A model generated the notes under the pieces. That model searched no databases, was not told the origin of the DNA, and was given only the letters and a program-made list of their open reading frames with translations. A stretch of DNA of 40,560 bases from a virus, in the IMG/VR virus record IMGVR_UViG_3300032893_000138, positions 1 through 40,560 of that record; one strand, 5' to 3'. Made by a program: the position numbers and the translations under genes. How positions within the stretch are numbered: the stretch's first letter is position 1; every line of letters begins with the position of its first letter. Positions 28,327-36,626 of this stretch are shown here, piece after piece.

Positions 28327-30030
28327 TTATTGCGCCAATGCCCCCGCCGTTACGTTGGTCGAGCTACCGGCCGGCGCGGTCACGGTAACATTGAGATTCA
28401 CGCCGAGGTTCTGTGCCTTGTTGAGGTAGTTCTTTGTCTCGGTAGGCAGGAAGTTGCGCCACTTCTCTCCGTGGGCCGCGATATCCTTATCCAGATTGCC
28501 TTGCCCCCAGTTGTAAGCGGCAAGGGTCTTGGCGATATCGCCTTGATACTTCTTCTTCAGTTCGCCCAGAAGTTGAGCCGCAACAGGCGCGGACTTTTGC
28601 TCGTCAAGAAGATCCTGCTGACTCAGCCCATATTGCTTCCCGACTGCGGGCATGATCTGGAATGCGCCAGATGCTCCTACGGGGGAGACGGCCTTTGGAT
28701 TTCCATGGCTTTCGATGCGCTCAACGACGCCGAGTAGTCCGGACGGAAGATCGCGCTGTTTTTCGAGGGCGGACCACTTTTGTAAAGAATCATTCTGGGC
28801 CGCCTCGCGTTGTTTTCCGGGGGCAGAAGCCTTGGGGGCTGGAGTAGGCTGCGCCCCCGCTAATGGCTTATTGAGTTCTTTCCATGCGGCAGACCAATTG
28901 CCATGCCAGACATCCTTTGCTACCTCGACCAGCCCATGCCCAACTTGCGCCTGATTTTGGGCGGCCGGCTTTTCTGTCTTCGCCAGCCATCCCAATGCAT
29001 GGAATAGCTCCTTGAACCCGCCAGCCACGCCTTCAAGATCAGCCTTAAATTCCGGATCTTTGAATGTTGTCAGTAAAGTATCGGATATGGCTAAGGCCAG
29101 ATCCTTAAGTTCCGGAGCCAAGGGAACCAGAGCCGCCATGAACGAGTTTTCAAGTTCGTCCTTCGCAGTTTCCAGTTCCAAGGCAAAATCCGTGGCAGCA
29201 TCAGCGGCTTTCTGATTGATCTCAAGTCGTTTTTCTGCGTCTTCTTCTTTTTTGGCAAATCCAGCATAGTCGGTCTGACTATATGTTCCAGCCGTTCTTA
29301 GCGTGTTAATGTCGGCAATATTTGTAAGACCCATTGCATTGGCATAAAGGCCGCCGCGCTCTTTATACAATGCACCAGCATTTTGCAGAAATTGTACGGC
29401 TAGATCTGTAGTGCCCTTGGATTGAATCTCTTGGGGCGTAATGCCCGCCGCCTGAAGGAAGCGCCATTGCGTAGGATCTGCCTTCGCAGCGGCGATTCTT
29501 GACAACAATTCGGATCCACCCAATCCGGCAGTTCCATAAACATCATTAAACGCCTGTTCTTGGCCTGGTTTAAGGCCAAGAGATCTGGATCTGCGATTTA
29601 TATCGGCTAAGCCGAACATGGATGCCGTCGTCAGAGCCGCGCCGCCAACCAGCGCCCCAACTCCAGCCGTCAGGGCAATCCCGCCAAACGCTCTCGCATT
29701 GATCCCGAGTCGCGCCAGAGTGGACATGCCCTTGGAGGACTTCTCGATCTCCTTGCGGATTTCCGTCCACGACTTGCTGGCAGACAGGCCGATCTTGCCG
29801 AAGTGCGTCAATGCTCCGGTGAACTTCCCGCCCACCATCACATCGGTGATATCGACAACAGACTCGTGGATGGATTCAAGCGAGGGCTGGACCTCCTCGA
29901 TCTTCTCCCCGACTTCGGTCCACTGCTGAGGTTGTTTCTTTACCGAATCCTGAAATTCATCGTACTTCTTCTGGAAGGCGTCGAATTGCGCGGAATCGAC
30001 CTCAACCTGAATTACGCTGCGGGCTGTCAT
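28327..30030 (-). CDS. Tape measure protein with C-terminal lytic transglycosylase domain (567 aa)
   Basis: The first 110 residues are helical, with EVDSAQFDAFQKKYDEF. One hydrophobic segment lies at about 113-140 (ARAFGGIALTAGVGALVGGA), followed by long helices to 345 and a Pro/Ala linker (388-405). A soluble transglycosylase domain is at 428-525: GLLGVVERIESHGNPKAVSP with Glu440, VGASGAFQIMPAVGKQYG, and KTLAAYNWGQGNL. Tape measure proteins set tail length, and the domain opens peptidoglycan during DNA entry. At 567 aa the predicted tail is short. The GIY-YIG gene overlaps its start by 29 bases. Confidence 0.9.
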   Translation of the reverse strand: MTARSVIQVEVDSAQFDAFQKKYDEFQDSVKKQPQQWTEVGEKIEEVQPSLESIHESVVDITDVMVGGKFTGALTHFGKIGLSASKSWTEIRKEIEKSSKGMSTLARLGINARAFGGIALTAGVGALVGGAALTTASMFGLADINRRSRSLGLKPGQEQAFNDVYGTAGLGGSELLSRIAAAKADPTQWRFLQAAGITPQEIQSKGTTDLAVQFLQNAGALYKERGGLYANAMGLTNIADINTLRTAGTYSQTDYAGFAKKEEDAEKRLEINQKAADAATDFALELETAKDELENSFMAALVPLAPELKDLALAISDTLLTTFKDPEFKADLEGVAGGFKELFHALGWLAKTEKPAAQNQAQVGHGLVEVAKDVWHGNWSAAWKELNKPLAGAQPTPAPKASAPGKQREAAQNDSLQKWSALEKQRDLPSGLLGVVERIESHGNPKAVSPVGASGAFQIMPAVGKQYGLSQQDLLDEQKSAPVAAQLLGELKKKYQGDIAKTLAAYNWGQGNLDKDIAAHGEKWRNFLPTETKNYLNKAQNLGVNLNVTVTAPAGSSTNVTAGALAQ

Positions 30031-30742
30031 AGTATTCCCATCTATATCCGTAACAGCTCTTGCGCTTCCCTTGGCAAACTACGCATATGCTGGCTTCGGT
30101 AGCTTTTGAAAAACCAAGGTCTCTCAGCCATCTAACCGCATCTCCAGTAATTGGAAAAACTATTTTTGTATCTAAACATACAACTGATCTAGATTTGTTA
30201 TTTTCCAATCCTCGACGCTTGGTGGCCAAAACTTTCATTTTAACTTCAGGGCGAGCGTGAGCATCAGCCATGGCTTTAGAAGTATTTTTCTTGTACTCAG
30301 AATCAGACCATCTATTGCTTGTATGCGCGGAAAGTTTTTTCTTGACCAAAGGGCTGGATAGGGCCGCCCTAATAGCCTCCTTTCGACGCCGCTGCACCAC
30401 CTCATCAGAATAGATGCTTGCTAGATGACTAATCCGTTTTGATTTTTCTGATGGATCGGAAAGAAAGGCTTTAAGCGATTCCGATCTTTTCATGTTGCTT
30501 TCTGGGGATGGAGTATATCCAGACATCCCCTCTCCGCCATCCGTCATGTTTGTAAGAGGTGTGCCCATATCGCGAAAGCATTTGATCAGAAAGATCTCAT
30601 GCTGATGCGCTTCATCCTCGGAGTCCCAATACGCGCATATCGTTACCGCGAACCCATGCTTGCTATTGACGCGTCTCCAATAAATATTTCTTCCCTGAAG
30701 CGACCACGCCCTATCCCTTCTTCCCTTTCCGACATAGAACAC
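30002..30742 (-). CDS. GIY-YIG homing endonuclease, N-terminus affected by an in-frame amber codon
   Basis: From a GTG at 30742 the 246-residue product begins VFYVGKGRRDRAW, the YIG half of the catalytic domain; GEGMSGYTPSPESNMKRSES starts a region with NUMOD3-like repeats. AVRWLRDLGFSKATEASICV plus YGYRWEYY form a C-terminal IENR1/NUMOD-type helix-turn-helix. The GIY half (CGKFYTYIHLTDDL) is encoded in the same frame just upstream, but an in-frame TAG at 30821-30823 separates it from an ATG at 30853 that has a GGAG. Either a degenerate start or suppression is used, or the gene is inactive. It lies between the chaperone and the tape measure genes. Confidence 0.75.
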   Translation of the reverse strand: MFYVGKGRRDRAWSLQGRNIYWRRVNSKHGFAVTICAYWDSEDEAHQHEIFLIKCFRDMGTPLTNMTDGGEGMSGYTPSPESNMKRSESLKAFLSDPSEKSKRISHLASIYSDEVVQRRRKEAIRAALSSPLVKKKLSAHTSNRWSDSEYKKNTSKAMADAHARPEVKMKVLATKRRGLENNKSRSVVCLDTKIVFPITGDAVRWLRDLGFSKATEASICVVCQGKRKSCYGYRWEYYDSPQRNSG

Positions 30743-30820
30743 CCGACCAGGCTTGCCAGCAAGATCGTCGGTCAGGTGGATGTACGTGTAGAACTTGCCG
30801 CAACGTCGGGCATAAGAGCG

Positions 30821-30823
30821 CTA
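30821..30823 (-). other. In-frame amber codon in the GIY-YIG reading frame
   Basis: Reading from ATG 30853, ten codons (MAICDSTTSG) are followed by TAG. The same frame then runs through the GIY motif into the endonuclease without another stop. No ATG, GTG or TTG lies between TAG and the YIG half. Confidence 0.9.
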
Positions 30824-30887
30824 GCCGGACGTGGTACTATCGCAAATAGCCATGCCGTCAACTCCGTGTAAGTTGATTGTTTGGTTA

Positions 30888-30921
30888 GAGCCGCACTGGT
30901 GTTGGCGCACCTTTGCGGCTC
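30888..30921. other. Strong stem-loop between chaperone and GIY-YIG genes
   Basis: GAGCCGCA (30888-30895) pairs perfectly with TGCGGCTC (30914-30921); inside, GGTG (30898-30901) pairs with CACC (30908-30911) after a 2x2 internal loop. A short T-rich stretch lies to its right on the + strand. It may end or process the late message before the endonuclease gene, or terminate + strand transcription. Confidence 0.7.
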
Positions 30922-30963
30922 GCTTATTTTGTCAGAAGGTTACGAGAAATCTTTTGGCTGCCA

Positions 30964-31649
30964 TTAGAAGAAACCTCGTGTTTTATGCAGGGCCTGTATC
31001 AAATACCGATCGCGGAATTGCGAGGCTTCCTTGAAGTCGAATTCGTATTGCTCGAAGAATGGCTCAAATCCCTCTTCGGAAATCCAAGTCAGTGTGGAAT
31101 GGACGATAGAGTCGCCTTCTCGCCAGTATTCTCTTCGGGCGTCGATGTCGGCAAGGATTCGACGAATGCCATAAGCGTGAGCGATGAAGTTGCCCCGCCC
31201 CAGAATCGCGTCGCGCTCGTCAGGATTGCTGCCAGCTCGTTCTTCCTGTGCATGGCAGAGGCCAGCGTAAAAAAAACCAACGCGTTTTCGACCTCCGAAA
31301 CTTCGTCCTCATCGAGCAACTTCTGACGAAGCGCATCGTAGTAGGGGATCGTTTCCCAGCCTTTCTCGCCCGTCATCACGACGTTCGAAAGGCGCCGGAT
31401 TTCGTTCATCAGGCCGTTTTCAACGCCATCCTGACCTTCCCACACACCATCCTCTTCCGCTACCTTGCGCAGCATCATCGCAGCCACGCGGGGGCCAGTC
31501 ATTGATCCAAGGCCCGCAGCGTAAATCCGCGTGAATGCCTTCGAAATGGGGAGGAAGTACTTCTCAAATACATGCCGACTGATTGGCATGGAGTGAACCC
31601 ATCCGCGCTCGATGGGCATCACTAACTTCAGATTGCGGTCAATTTTCAT
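30964..31649 (-). CDS. Tail assembly chaperone, long form by -1 frameshift (228 aa)
   Basis: The coding path is 31649-31269 in frame 0, then 31269-30964 in the -1 frame. The slip occurs on T TTT TTT. The 101-residue extension begins YAGLCHAQEERAGSNPDERD, continues with ILGRGNFIAHAYGIRRILAD and ends ALHKTRGFF. It has a normal protein composition and no stop for 101 codons, whereas the frame-0 end after the slip is short. Gp G/GT-type long forms interact with the tape measure protein in many phages; location just before the tape measure gene matches. The GIY-YIG gene lies between the two. Confidence 0.88.
31089..31649 (-). CDS. Tail assembly chaperone, short form (186 aa)
   Basis: The frame-0 product begins KIDRNLKLVMPIERGWVHSM and is helical, with GPRVAAMMLRKVAEEDGVW and EIRRLSNVVMTGEKGWE. 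It lies between the tail tube and the tape measure genes, the standard chaperone slot. The last 59 codons downstream of the slippery site are shared in DNA but not in frame with the long form. The short form should be the more abundant product, as in other phages. Confidence 0.85.
   Translation of the reverse strand: MKIDRNLKLVMPIERGWVHSMPISRHVFEKYFLPISKAFTRIYAAGLGSMTGPRVAAMMLRKVAEEDGVWEGQDGVENGLMNEIRRLSNVVMTGEKGWETIPYYDALRQKLLDEDEVSEVENALVFFTLASAMHRKNELAAILTSATRFWGGATSSLTLMAFVESLPTSTPEENTGEKATLSSIPH
31269..31277 (-). other. Slippery site for -1 frameshifting
   Basis: On the - strand the 9 bases read GTTTTTTTT, with frame-0 codons GTT TTT TTT. A one-base backward slip on T TTT TTT keeps full pairing and leads into the open -1 frame (TAC GCT GGC). 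The site is at codons 125-127 of 186. Confidence 0.88.
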
Positions 31650-31674
31650 ACTGCATCCCTGTTATTCGCTCTAA

Positions 31675-32121
31675 TTAAGTGAGCGACCACATGGCGTTAT
31701 TAACAATATAGTAGCCACGAATTACAACCATGAAGCTCGCGTTCTCCCCAGCGAAATCAAGCTCTCTCACGCTTTCAATCGCGCAGTTGATCATCTGATA
31801 GGTGGGGAGCGCAGATGTATCGGGAATCACCGTGATATTGCCGATGACCGAGTTGTTCTCCATCTGCGCCTTGTAGAGCGCGGCGAGGCCATTCGTTTTC
31901 AGCAGGTCAATCGTGACACTCGCCATTTGGTACGGCTCAGGCGATGTCACCGTTCCCGTCATGGACGGGATCATGGTCGTCGTCTCGCCATCCAGGGAAA
32001 GCTTGATGCCCGCCTTCCCAAGATACGGGCTCGTGACGTTCAGGGTCGAGAAAGAGGGGACAACGACGCTCCCCCTCAGCCGGTTCAGCGTGCCTTGCGC
32101 AATGAGCGGATTAGTTGCCAT
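31675..32121 (-). CDS. Tail tube protein (148 aa)
   Basis: The product is a small beta-rich protein (TLNRLRGSVVVPSFSTLNVT, GTVTSPEPYQMASVTIDLLK, VIGNITVIPDT, ELDFAGENASFMVVIRGYYI) that lies directly after the sheath gene and before the chaperone. That is the tube-protein slot in contractile phages. The fold pattern with a long loop between the first strands fits tube proteins. 11 bases separate it from the sheath gene. Confidence 0.85.
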   Translation of the reverse strand: MATNPLIAQGTLNRLRGSVVVPSFSTLNVTSPYLGKAGIKLSLDGETTTMIPSMTGTVTSPEPYQMASVTIDLLKTNGLAALYKAQMENNSVIGNITVIPDTSALPTYQMINCAIESVRELDFAGENASFMVVIRGYYIVNNAMWSLT

Positions 32122-32132
32122 GTGTCATCCCG

Positions 32133-33500
32133 TTATGCGAAGGTCGTTGCGTTGAGGTTGAAGATGATCTGCGTGAAGCCGAACTGCGGCGTATAGACGG
32201 CTGCGAGGCCCGCATATTTGCCGATCGCGTAATCGCTCGGGTTTTGCGCGACATAGGTAGCGAATGGGACTGCGTTGATCACCACTTGGCCCTGGTACAC
32301 GCCATTCGAAACGTTCTGCGCGAAGACTGTGGGGTCAAGCTGGGTCTGGACAAGCTGGCCCAATGCAAGGCCGTACGAGATGGCGTTTTGCAGCGTCTGT
32401 CCACCGGTAGCCTGAAGGCGGTTCACGCCGTCCTGGTTGTAGTAGAGCGGATTGATGCTGGTGTTCGAACCGTTGATGACCGTGTTCGAAATGTTCAAAT
32501 CGAGATTGATCTGAACCCAGTCCACCGAATACCAATAGTTCCAGGGGTTGCCATCCGGCGTCACGCCCCATTCAAGGATCGTGTTGCTGATGCCGCCTTC
32601 TGCGCCCGTCGTGACGAAGTTGACGTTGGCCGTCTTGAACGTCGATAGTTGCGTCCCGGTCCAGCTACCCGCAGTAACGCCGACCAGATACGTGAAGCAA
32701 AGCGGGGGCACCTTGTTGGCCGAGCCCGGATTCGCGTTCAGCGTCGCCCAGAACATCGCCGCCATCGAGAATTCCGTCGAAGGCGCGTTCGTTGCCTGAA
32801 TCAGCATCGGCGCGCACTTGTCGAGATTCGTGATGTTGCTGTAGGTTGAAAGCGTAACGGTCGTAAAGAAATACGTCTTCGCCGTAGTCGAGTTGTAGTT
32901 CTGGAGGAACGCCGGGTAAGTCGCATCCGCATCCCAGCCATAAGGCACGAGATACGAATAGAACTTATTGGGATTGGCCGTGATGAACGTCCCAAGCGCG
33001 GCAATGCCATGCGTCGAATCGGTCGGGCCGAGTTCGAGCACATACACCGACAATTGCCCAGCCTGCGCGTAGAACGTGGTGTTCATCGCGTTCAAGACTG
33101 CGGCATTCGCCACAACCACGGTGCCCGGAACCGTCTCCGAACCCGGATTGCTCGCGAGCGGATAGGTGAACTGAGTCGTGCTGGTGATGGTCGCGGCAAA
33201 CGTGCCGTTATATCCGCTGGGAGTTGCCCCAGCAATCGTCACTTCGATCGTCTGACCGACCGGATAGCCGTGGCCACCGCTAACCGTGGCCGTGACAACA
33301 CTGGCCAGCCAGGTAAGCGACGTGATGGCTTCGGGAGCCGTCAGGATTGCACTCAGCGACGACTTTTGCGTGAGCAGGCTGTACGTTCCAGCCGCGAGCG
33401 TCGTACCGCCCTGCGAGATGAATGCGCCGGTACGCTGCAGGGTAGACGGGGCCGGCGCGACGGTCTGAGATACTTGAACCGTAACTATGTTATTCGCCAT
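32133..33500 (-). CDS. Tail sheath protein with inserted beta module (455 aa)
   Basis: The N-terminal region begins VSQTVAPAPSTLQRTGAFIS with the typical sheath start. The C-terminal half contains LDLNISNTVINGSN, VNRLQATGGQTLQNAISYGL and YQGQVVINAVPFATYVAQNP, like Bcep-type sheath domains as I remember them. Residues about 59-130 are an extra module (ITSLTWLASVVTATVSGGHG, then TIEVTIAGATPSGYNGTFAA). The sheath contracts to drive the tube through the host envelope. It is followed by the tube gene. Confidence 0.9.
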   Translation of the reverse strand: MANNIVTVQVSQTVAPAPSTLQRTGAFISQGGTTLAAGTYSLLTQKSSLSAILTAPEAITSLTWLASVVTATVSGGHGYPVGQTIEVTIAGATPSGYNGTFAATITSTTQFTYPLASNPGSETVPGTVVVANAAVLNAMNTTFYAQAGQLSVYVLELGPTDSTHGIAALGTFITANPNKFYSYLVPYGWDADATYPAFLQNYNSTTAKTYFFTTVTLSTYSNITNLDKCAPMLIQATNAPSTEFSMAAMFWATLNANPGSANKVPPLCFTYLVGVTAGSWTGTQLSTFKTANVNFVTTGAEGGISNTILEWGVTPDGNPWNYWYSVDWVQINLDLNISNTVINGSNTSINPLYYNQDGVNRLQATGGQTLQNAISYGLALGQLVQTQLDPTVFAQNVSNGVYQGQVVINAVPFATYVAQNPSDYAIGKYAGLAAVYTPQFGFTQIIFNLNATTFA

Positions 33501-33520
33501 TTGGGCGGCCTCTCAGATTA

Positions 33521-33889
33521 TTAAACGAATGCGACCGAAACCGTGCCGCCCGTACCCGGGTCCACGACGATGCCGGTCGAGCAGGGCCAGTCGAGGGTGA
33601 TCACCGTTCCAACCACCGAAGTCGTGGGGCCGGCATAAATCAGGTTTGCCGCAGCGGCACCACCAGTGGTGGCGACGTCATACGCCTTGACAGCAGTGGA
33701 CGAGGCGACGTTGACGATGATCTTCACCAGACGACCGGGCGTCGCCTTGATGGCGGTAATCGCCGACACGTTGTACGTCGGGGTTTTGCCGGTCGCGACA
33801 TATTGATCGCCGAAAGCATCGACGCGCGTCGGCGCATAGTAGTTAGACGGGTTCAGCGCTACCGAGGCAGCAATCGGACCTTGGGGCAT
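33521..33889 (-). CDS. Virion structural protein (122 aa)
   Basis: The beta-rich product (TPGRLVKIIVNVASSTAVKA, TSVVGTVITLDWPCSTGIVV) lies between a terminator and the sheath gene. ATG 33889 has GGAG. Small proteins of this kind in the same slot are virion components of unknown precise role (minor tail or head decoration). No family recognised. Confidence 0.65.
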   Translation of the reverse strand: MPQGPIAASVALNPSNYYAPTRVDAFGDQYVATGKTPTYNVSAITAIKATPGRLVKIIVNVASSTAVKAYDVATTGGAAAANLIYAGPTTSVVGTVITLDWPCSTGIVVDPGTGGTVSVAFV

Positions 33890-33908
33890 TTATGGACTCC
33901 ACAAAATG

Positions 33909-33931
33909 AAAAAGCCCGCTCAATGGCGGGC
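33909..33931 (-). terminator. Rho-independent terminator upstream of the sheath operon
   Basis: GCCCGC-TCAATG-GCGGGC, a 6-bp perfect stem, with five A residues on its left giving a T run on the - strand. It lies 26 bases after the stop of the connector gene. Confidence 0.85.
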
Positions 33932-33956
33932 GTGATGACGTCGCGAGACTCTTGCG

Positions 33957-34877
33957 CTACGTGGCTAGCTTGTTGAAGTAATACGTTGTCAGGACAGTTT
34001 CAATCAGTTGTCGCGCAACGTCATTCATTCGCGTCTGATAGTACGAGACCTTGAAATCCATGGTCTTCTTCATGGCAAGCGTCGTCAGGTCCACCTGCGT
34101 CCGCTTGGCATCCTTGACGATCGGCATGTTTTGCAGGCCAATCGTGTTGTCGTTCATCAGGATGTAGTTGAAAACATAATCCTGAAAATCCAGCGCCTGC
34201 TGATTGTTCAGCCCGTATATCGTGAGCCGCACACGATCTGAAGCAAGCTGCGTGTGATTCGAGTTGTAATCCAGAAACGGGGCCGATCCGATCGCCTCTG
34301 TGTCGTCATCCCCAATGTGGATGGTTGCGTAAGGGGGCGCGAGATTATCCGGCACAACAAAGGACGGATACATCGGCATGTACTTGTTCAGTGTCAGCCA
34401 CACTGGCAGGCTGTTCGAAACAATCGGCTCAGTCGGAAGATCCGACATGTTGTCGATCAACTGCGACTGCATCACCGAATAGACCGCATGGCCCGAATAG
34501 TGGTACAGATTCGCCTGTTGATAGAAGTTGTCCCGCTTCCTGAAGGAGAATTGCAGACCTTCGAACTCCCCGATGTACAGCGTGTCGGGGCTCGTCTGGT
34601 TGAAGATATCTATCTCGGACAGGGCCGTGAACGTGACGTGATCAACATCAATCGTCGCGTCTTCGTTCTGCTCGCGGTCAATCGCAAAATGGATCGAGCC
34701 TTGGACCGTCTGCGTTTGGCCTGTGTTTATGTAAAAGATATAGCCATCGAGCGGCAGGACCGTCCGCTGATAGACCGTGAACACAACCGTCTGGTTTTGC
34801 GAGAGGGTGTTTAGACCGGCCGCCAGCGTATCTTGTAGCTGCGATTGCGAGTTAAGCGACTCGGCGATTGATGGCAT
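33957..34877 (-). CDS. Neck/connector-region protein (306 aa)
   Basis: The product begins PSIAESLNSQSQLQDTLAAG and contains VQGSIHFAIDREQNEDATID and EFEGLQFSFRKRDN. It is mixed alpha/beta, without a clear known motif, and lies in the head-tail joining region together with the 196-, 165- and 171-aa genes. A tail completion or connector role is inferred from position only. It overlaps the upstream gene by one base. Confidence 0.65.
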   Translation of the reverse strand: MPSIAESLNSQSQLQDTLAAGLNTLSQNQTVVFTVYQRTVLPLDGYIFYINTGQTQTVQGSIHFAIDREQNEDATIDVDHVTFTALSEIDIFNQTSPDTLYIGEFEGLQFSFRKRDNFYQQANLYHYSGHAVYSVMQSQLIDNMSDLPTEPIVSNSLPVWLTLNKYMPMYPSFVVPDNLAPPYATIHIGDDDTEAIGSAPFLDYNSNHTQLASDRVRLTIYGLNNQQALDFQDYVFNYILMNDNTIGLQNMPIVKDAKRTQVDLTTLAMKKTMDFKVSYYQTRMNDVARQLIETVLTTYYFNKLAT

Positions 34878-35467
34878 CAGTCCACCCAGGCTTTAAAGCT
34901 TTGAACAAAAAGGGACGTGTCGACAAACGACGGGCGCCGAGGATTGCCCTTGGCGTAGGGGCGCTTCAGACGGTGGTTGACCCCATCCAATGCGGCCTGA
35001 GTCGGAACGCCAAGGATGCCCATCTGCTCGACTTCCTGAGTCAGGATGAAATCCTTGAACATCGCTTCAATCTTGCTTTCGCCGCCTGCAAACGGATTGC
35101 CAGGAGGCGGTGCGCCCATCATCATGCTTTCAAGCGATCCGGCAAGCGCGTCTTCAAGGTTCGCCGCGATCTTGTCCAGCTTCGCATCGGCGAAGGTCTG
35201 CATGATGTGGTACTTGTCTTCAAGCCATTCCGCAACATCGCCGGTCGTTTGCTCGCCGCTCTTTACCTTTGGCTTGACCGGCTTGTTGAGCTTTCCCTTT
35301 TTGGCTTGGGGGACTTTTGTTTCTGATGGGGCATTGGCGTATGGCTGGTCAACGACCCCAAGGTGAAGAATGATTTTGCCGGGACGTGATCTAGCGGCAA
35401 CCAGAGTAGGGGGCGAATGACTGCCGCCGCCTACCGCCGAGGATGTGTCAAATTCCTTTGCCGCCAT
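34877..35467 (-). CDS. Neck-region hypothetical protein (196 aa)
   Basis: The N-terminal third is polar and Pro/Lys-rich (APSETKVPQAKKGKLNKPVK), probably disordered. The rest is helical with KIAANLEDALAGSLESMMMG and ends RPSFVDTSLFVQSFKAWVD. The pattern '(T/S)LFVQSFKAWVD' at the end of a neck gene is like tail-completion-type proteins, but this is uncertain. Position suggests head-tail joining. Confidence 0.62.
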   Translation of the reverse strand: MAAKEFDTSSAVGGGSHSPPTLVAARSRPGKIILHLGVVDQPYANAPSETKVPQAKKGKLNKPVKPKVKSGEQTTGDVAEWLEDKYHIMQTFADAKLDKIAANLEDALAGSLESMMMGAPPPGNPFAGGESKIEAMFKDFILTQEVEQMGILGVPTQAALDGVNHRLKRPYAKGNPRRPSFVDTSLFVQSFKAWVD

Positions 35468-35476
35468 GATTTAACC

Positions 35477-35974
35477 TCAGCTTAGGCCCCAGATATTTCC
35501 GAGTTCCTGCTGCGCTGCCATCCAGGCCCGCCCATACGGGTCTTTTAATTGGCCCAGGTTCGCCATGGTCAGCCCATTCAGGAACTCCGGCACGTTCAGC
35601 GATTCGGACGAGCTCACGTCTGCGGACGACGCCACCGTGCCGCCCACGAACCCGGTGATTTTCCATTGCTGGCGCAGCGTTGCGAAATACGTCTGCCCGA
35701 TCTGATCAGGGCACCAGTTAATCAGGAATGATGTCCCGAGGCAGTACACCGCGAAGCAGTAATAGTCTTGCCCCACGGCATACAGAACCTGCAGCGTCAT
35801 TTCCTCTGCATAGCTCAGCGCCCAGGGGATATAGGCGCTATTCGATGGCAATGCAGATGAGGGAATCCCCGCCACCGTGGAAAGGAAGGTATAGAAGTCC
35901 GTGACATTCGGCTGCGTTGTCGTTTGCCACGGAGCCAGTCCGCCTGCATTCGGAAGTGGGGGGAAGTAGCCCAT
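35477..35974 (-). CDS. Head-tail connector-region protein (165 aa)
   Basis: The product is Trp/Tyr-rich and helical (IPWALSYAEEMTLQVLYAVG, YYCFAVYCLGTSFLINWCPD) and ends with LGQLKDPYGRAWMAAQQELG. Its size and neighbours point to a neck or tail-terminator component. No family recognised with certainty. Confidence 0.65.
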   Translation of the reverse strand: MGYFPPLPNAGGLAPWQTTTQPNVTDFYTFLSTVAGIPSSALPSNSAYIPWALSYAEEMTLQVLYAVGQDYYCFAVYCLGTSFLINWCPDQIGQTYFATLRQQWKITGFVGGTVASSADVSSSESLNVPEFLNGLTMANLGQLKDPYGRAWMAAQQELGNIWGLS

Positions 35975-35976
35975 GT

Positions 35977-36492
35977 TTAATTACGGCGAGGACGGCCGCG
36001 GCCGCGAGTAGGTTGGTTCGGATTGCTGTTGTCGATCTCGATCCGTTCGGCGACTTCGACATCTACGCCCGGCCGCTTCTGCTCCACGATGTCCATCTCA
36101 AGCGATACGACTTCTGAGCCGGACTCTTGCGCGATTTCGGACATCTTGATGCTCGTCGCCGCTGCCGCTTCTTTGCGACGCTCGAGCGCCTGCTCATTGA
36201 GCCAGTCTTCGTTGCGCTCGAAATTCGACATCAGGCGATCAACCGGAATGGGCTTGTCGAACTGATAGCACTGGCCGATGAACGCTTGCGTACGATCGAT
36301 CTCGCTCACGGGGATCAGACCATACATGCGATGCTGCTCGACGATGTGCTCATGATCCATGCGCGTGCCCTGCGGATAGACATTCTCTTGTCCGCCCGGG
36401 CGAATCTTCACTTGGAAGGGGGCCTTGTTGCCAGCGACCCAATAATGAAGCTCGAACGTTTGTTTTGTGCAGTTCGCTACATAAAGTGCCAT
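35977..36492 (-). CDS. Virion-region hypothetical protein (171 aa)
   Basis: ATG 36492 has AGGGAAC upstream; in-frame codons before it are not used. The first half is beta-rich (ALYVANCTKQTFELHYWVAG, APFQVKIRPGGQENV). The middle has a coiled-coil segment (NEDWLNEQALERRKEAAAAT), and the end is basic (RGRGRPRRN), suggesting nucleic acid or charge contacts. It begins the neck operon after the HNH gene. Function unknown. Confidence 0.7.
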   Translation of the reverse strand: MALYVANCTKQTFELHYWVAGNKAPFQVKIRPGGQENVYPQGTRMDHEHIVEQHRMYGLIPVSEIDRTQAFIGQCYQFDKPIPVDRLMSNFERNEDWLNEQALERRKEAAAATSIKMSEIAQESGSEVVSLEMDIVEQKRPGVDVEVAERIEIDNSNPNQPTRGRGRPRRN

Positions 36493-36556
36493 GATGTTCC
36501 CTGTTGATCTTCCCTGTTTGAGATGCCGTGGAAACGTGACAGGGGGCACGCTTGTC

Positions 36557-36568
36557 GGTTGCGCAACC
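36557..36568. repeat. 12-bp perfect palindrome
   Basis: GGTTGCGCAACC in the leader of the neck operon, between the HNH gene terminator and the 171-aa gene. It may be a protein-binding site or part of a promoter region. Confidence 0.6.
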
Positions 36569-36580
36569 TATCCACGGCAA

Positions 36581-36604
36581 AAGAAAAGGCCGCACTTGGC
36601 GGGC
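36581..36604 (-). terminator. Probable terminator after the HNH gene
   Basis: On the - strand GCCCGC-caagt-GCGGC forms a 5-bp stem with one bulge, followed by CTTTTCTTTT. It comes 22 bases after the HNH stop codon. Confidence 0.65.
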
Positions 36605-36626
36605 TTTGTTTTGCATGAAACGAATT

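Noticed and set aside
30913-31326. + strand frame opposite the chaperone
   Set aside because: It mirrors the chaperone coding region; the - strand frames on both sides of the T run give much better protein sequence.
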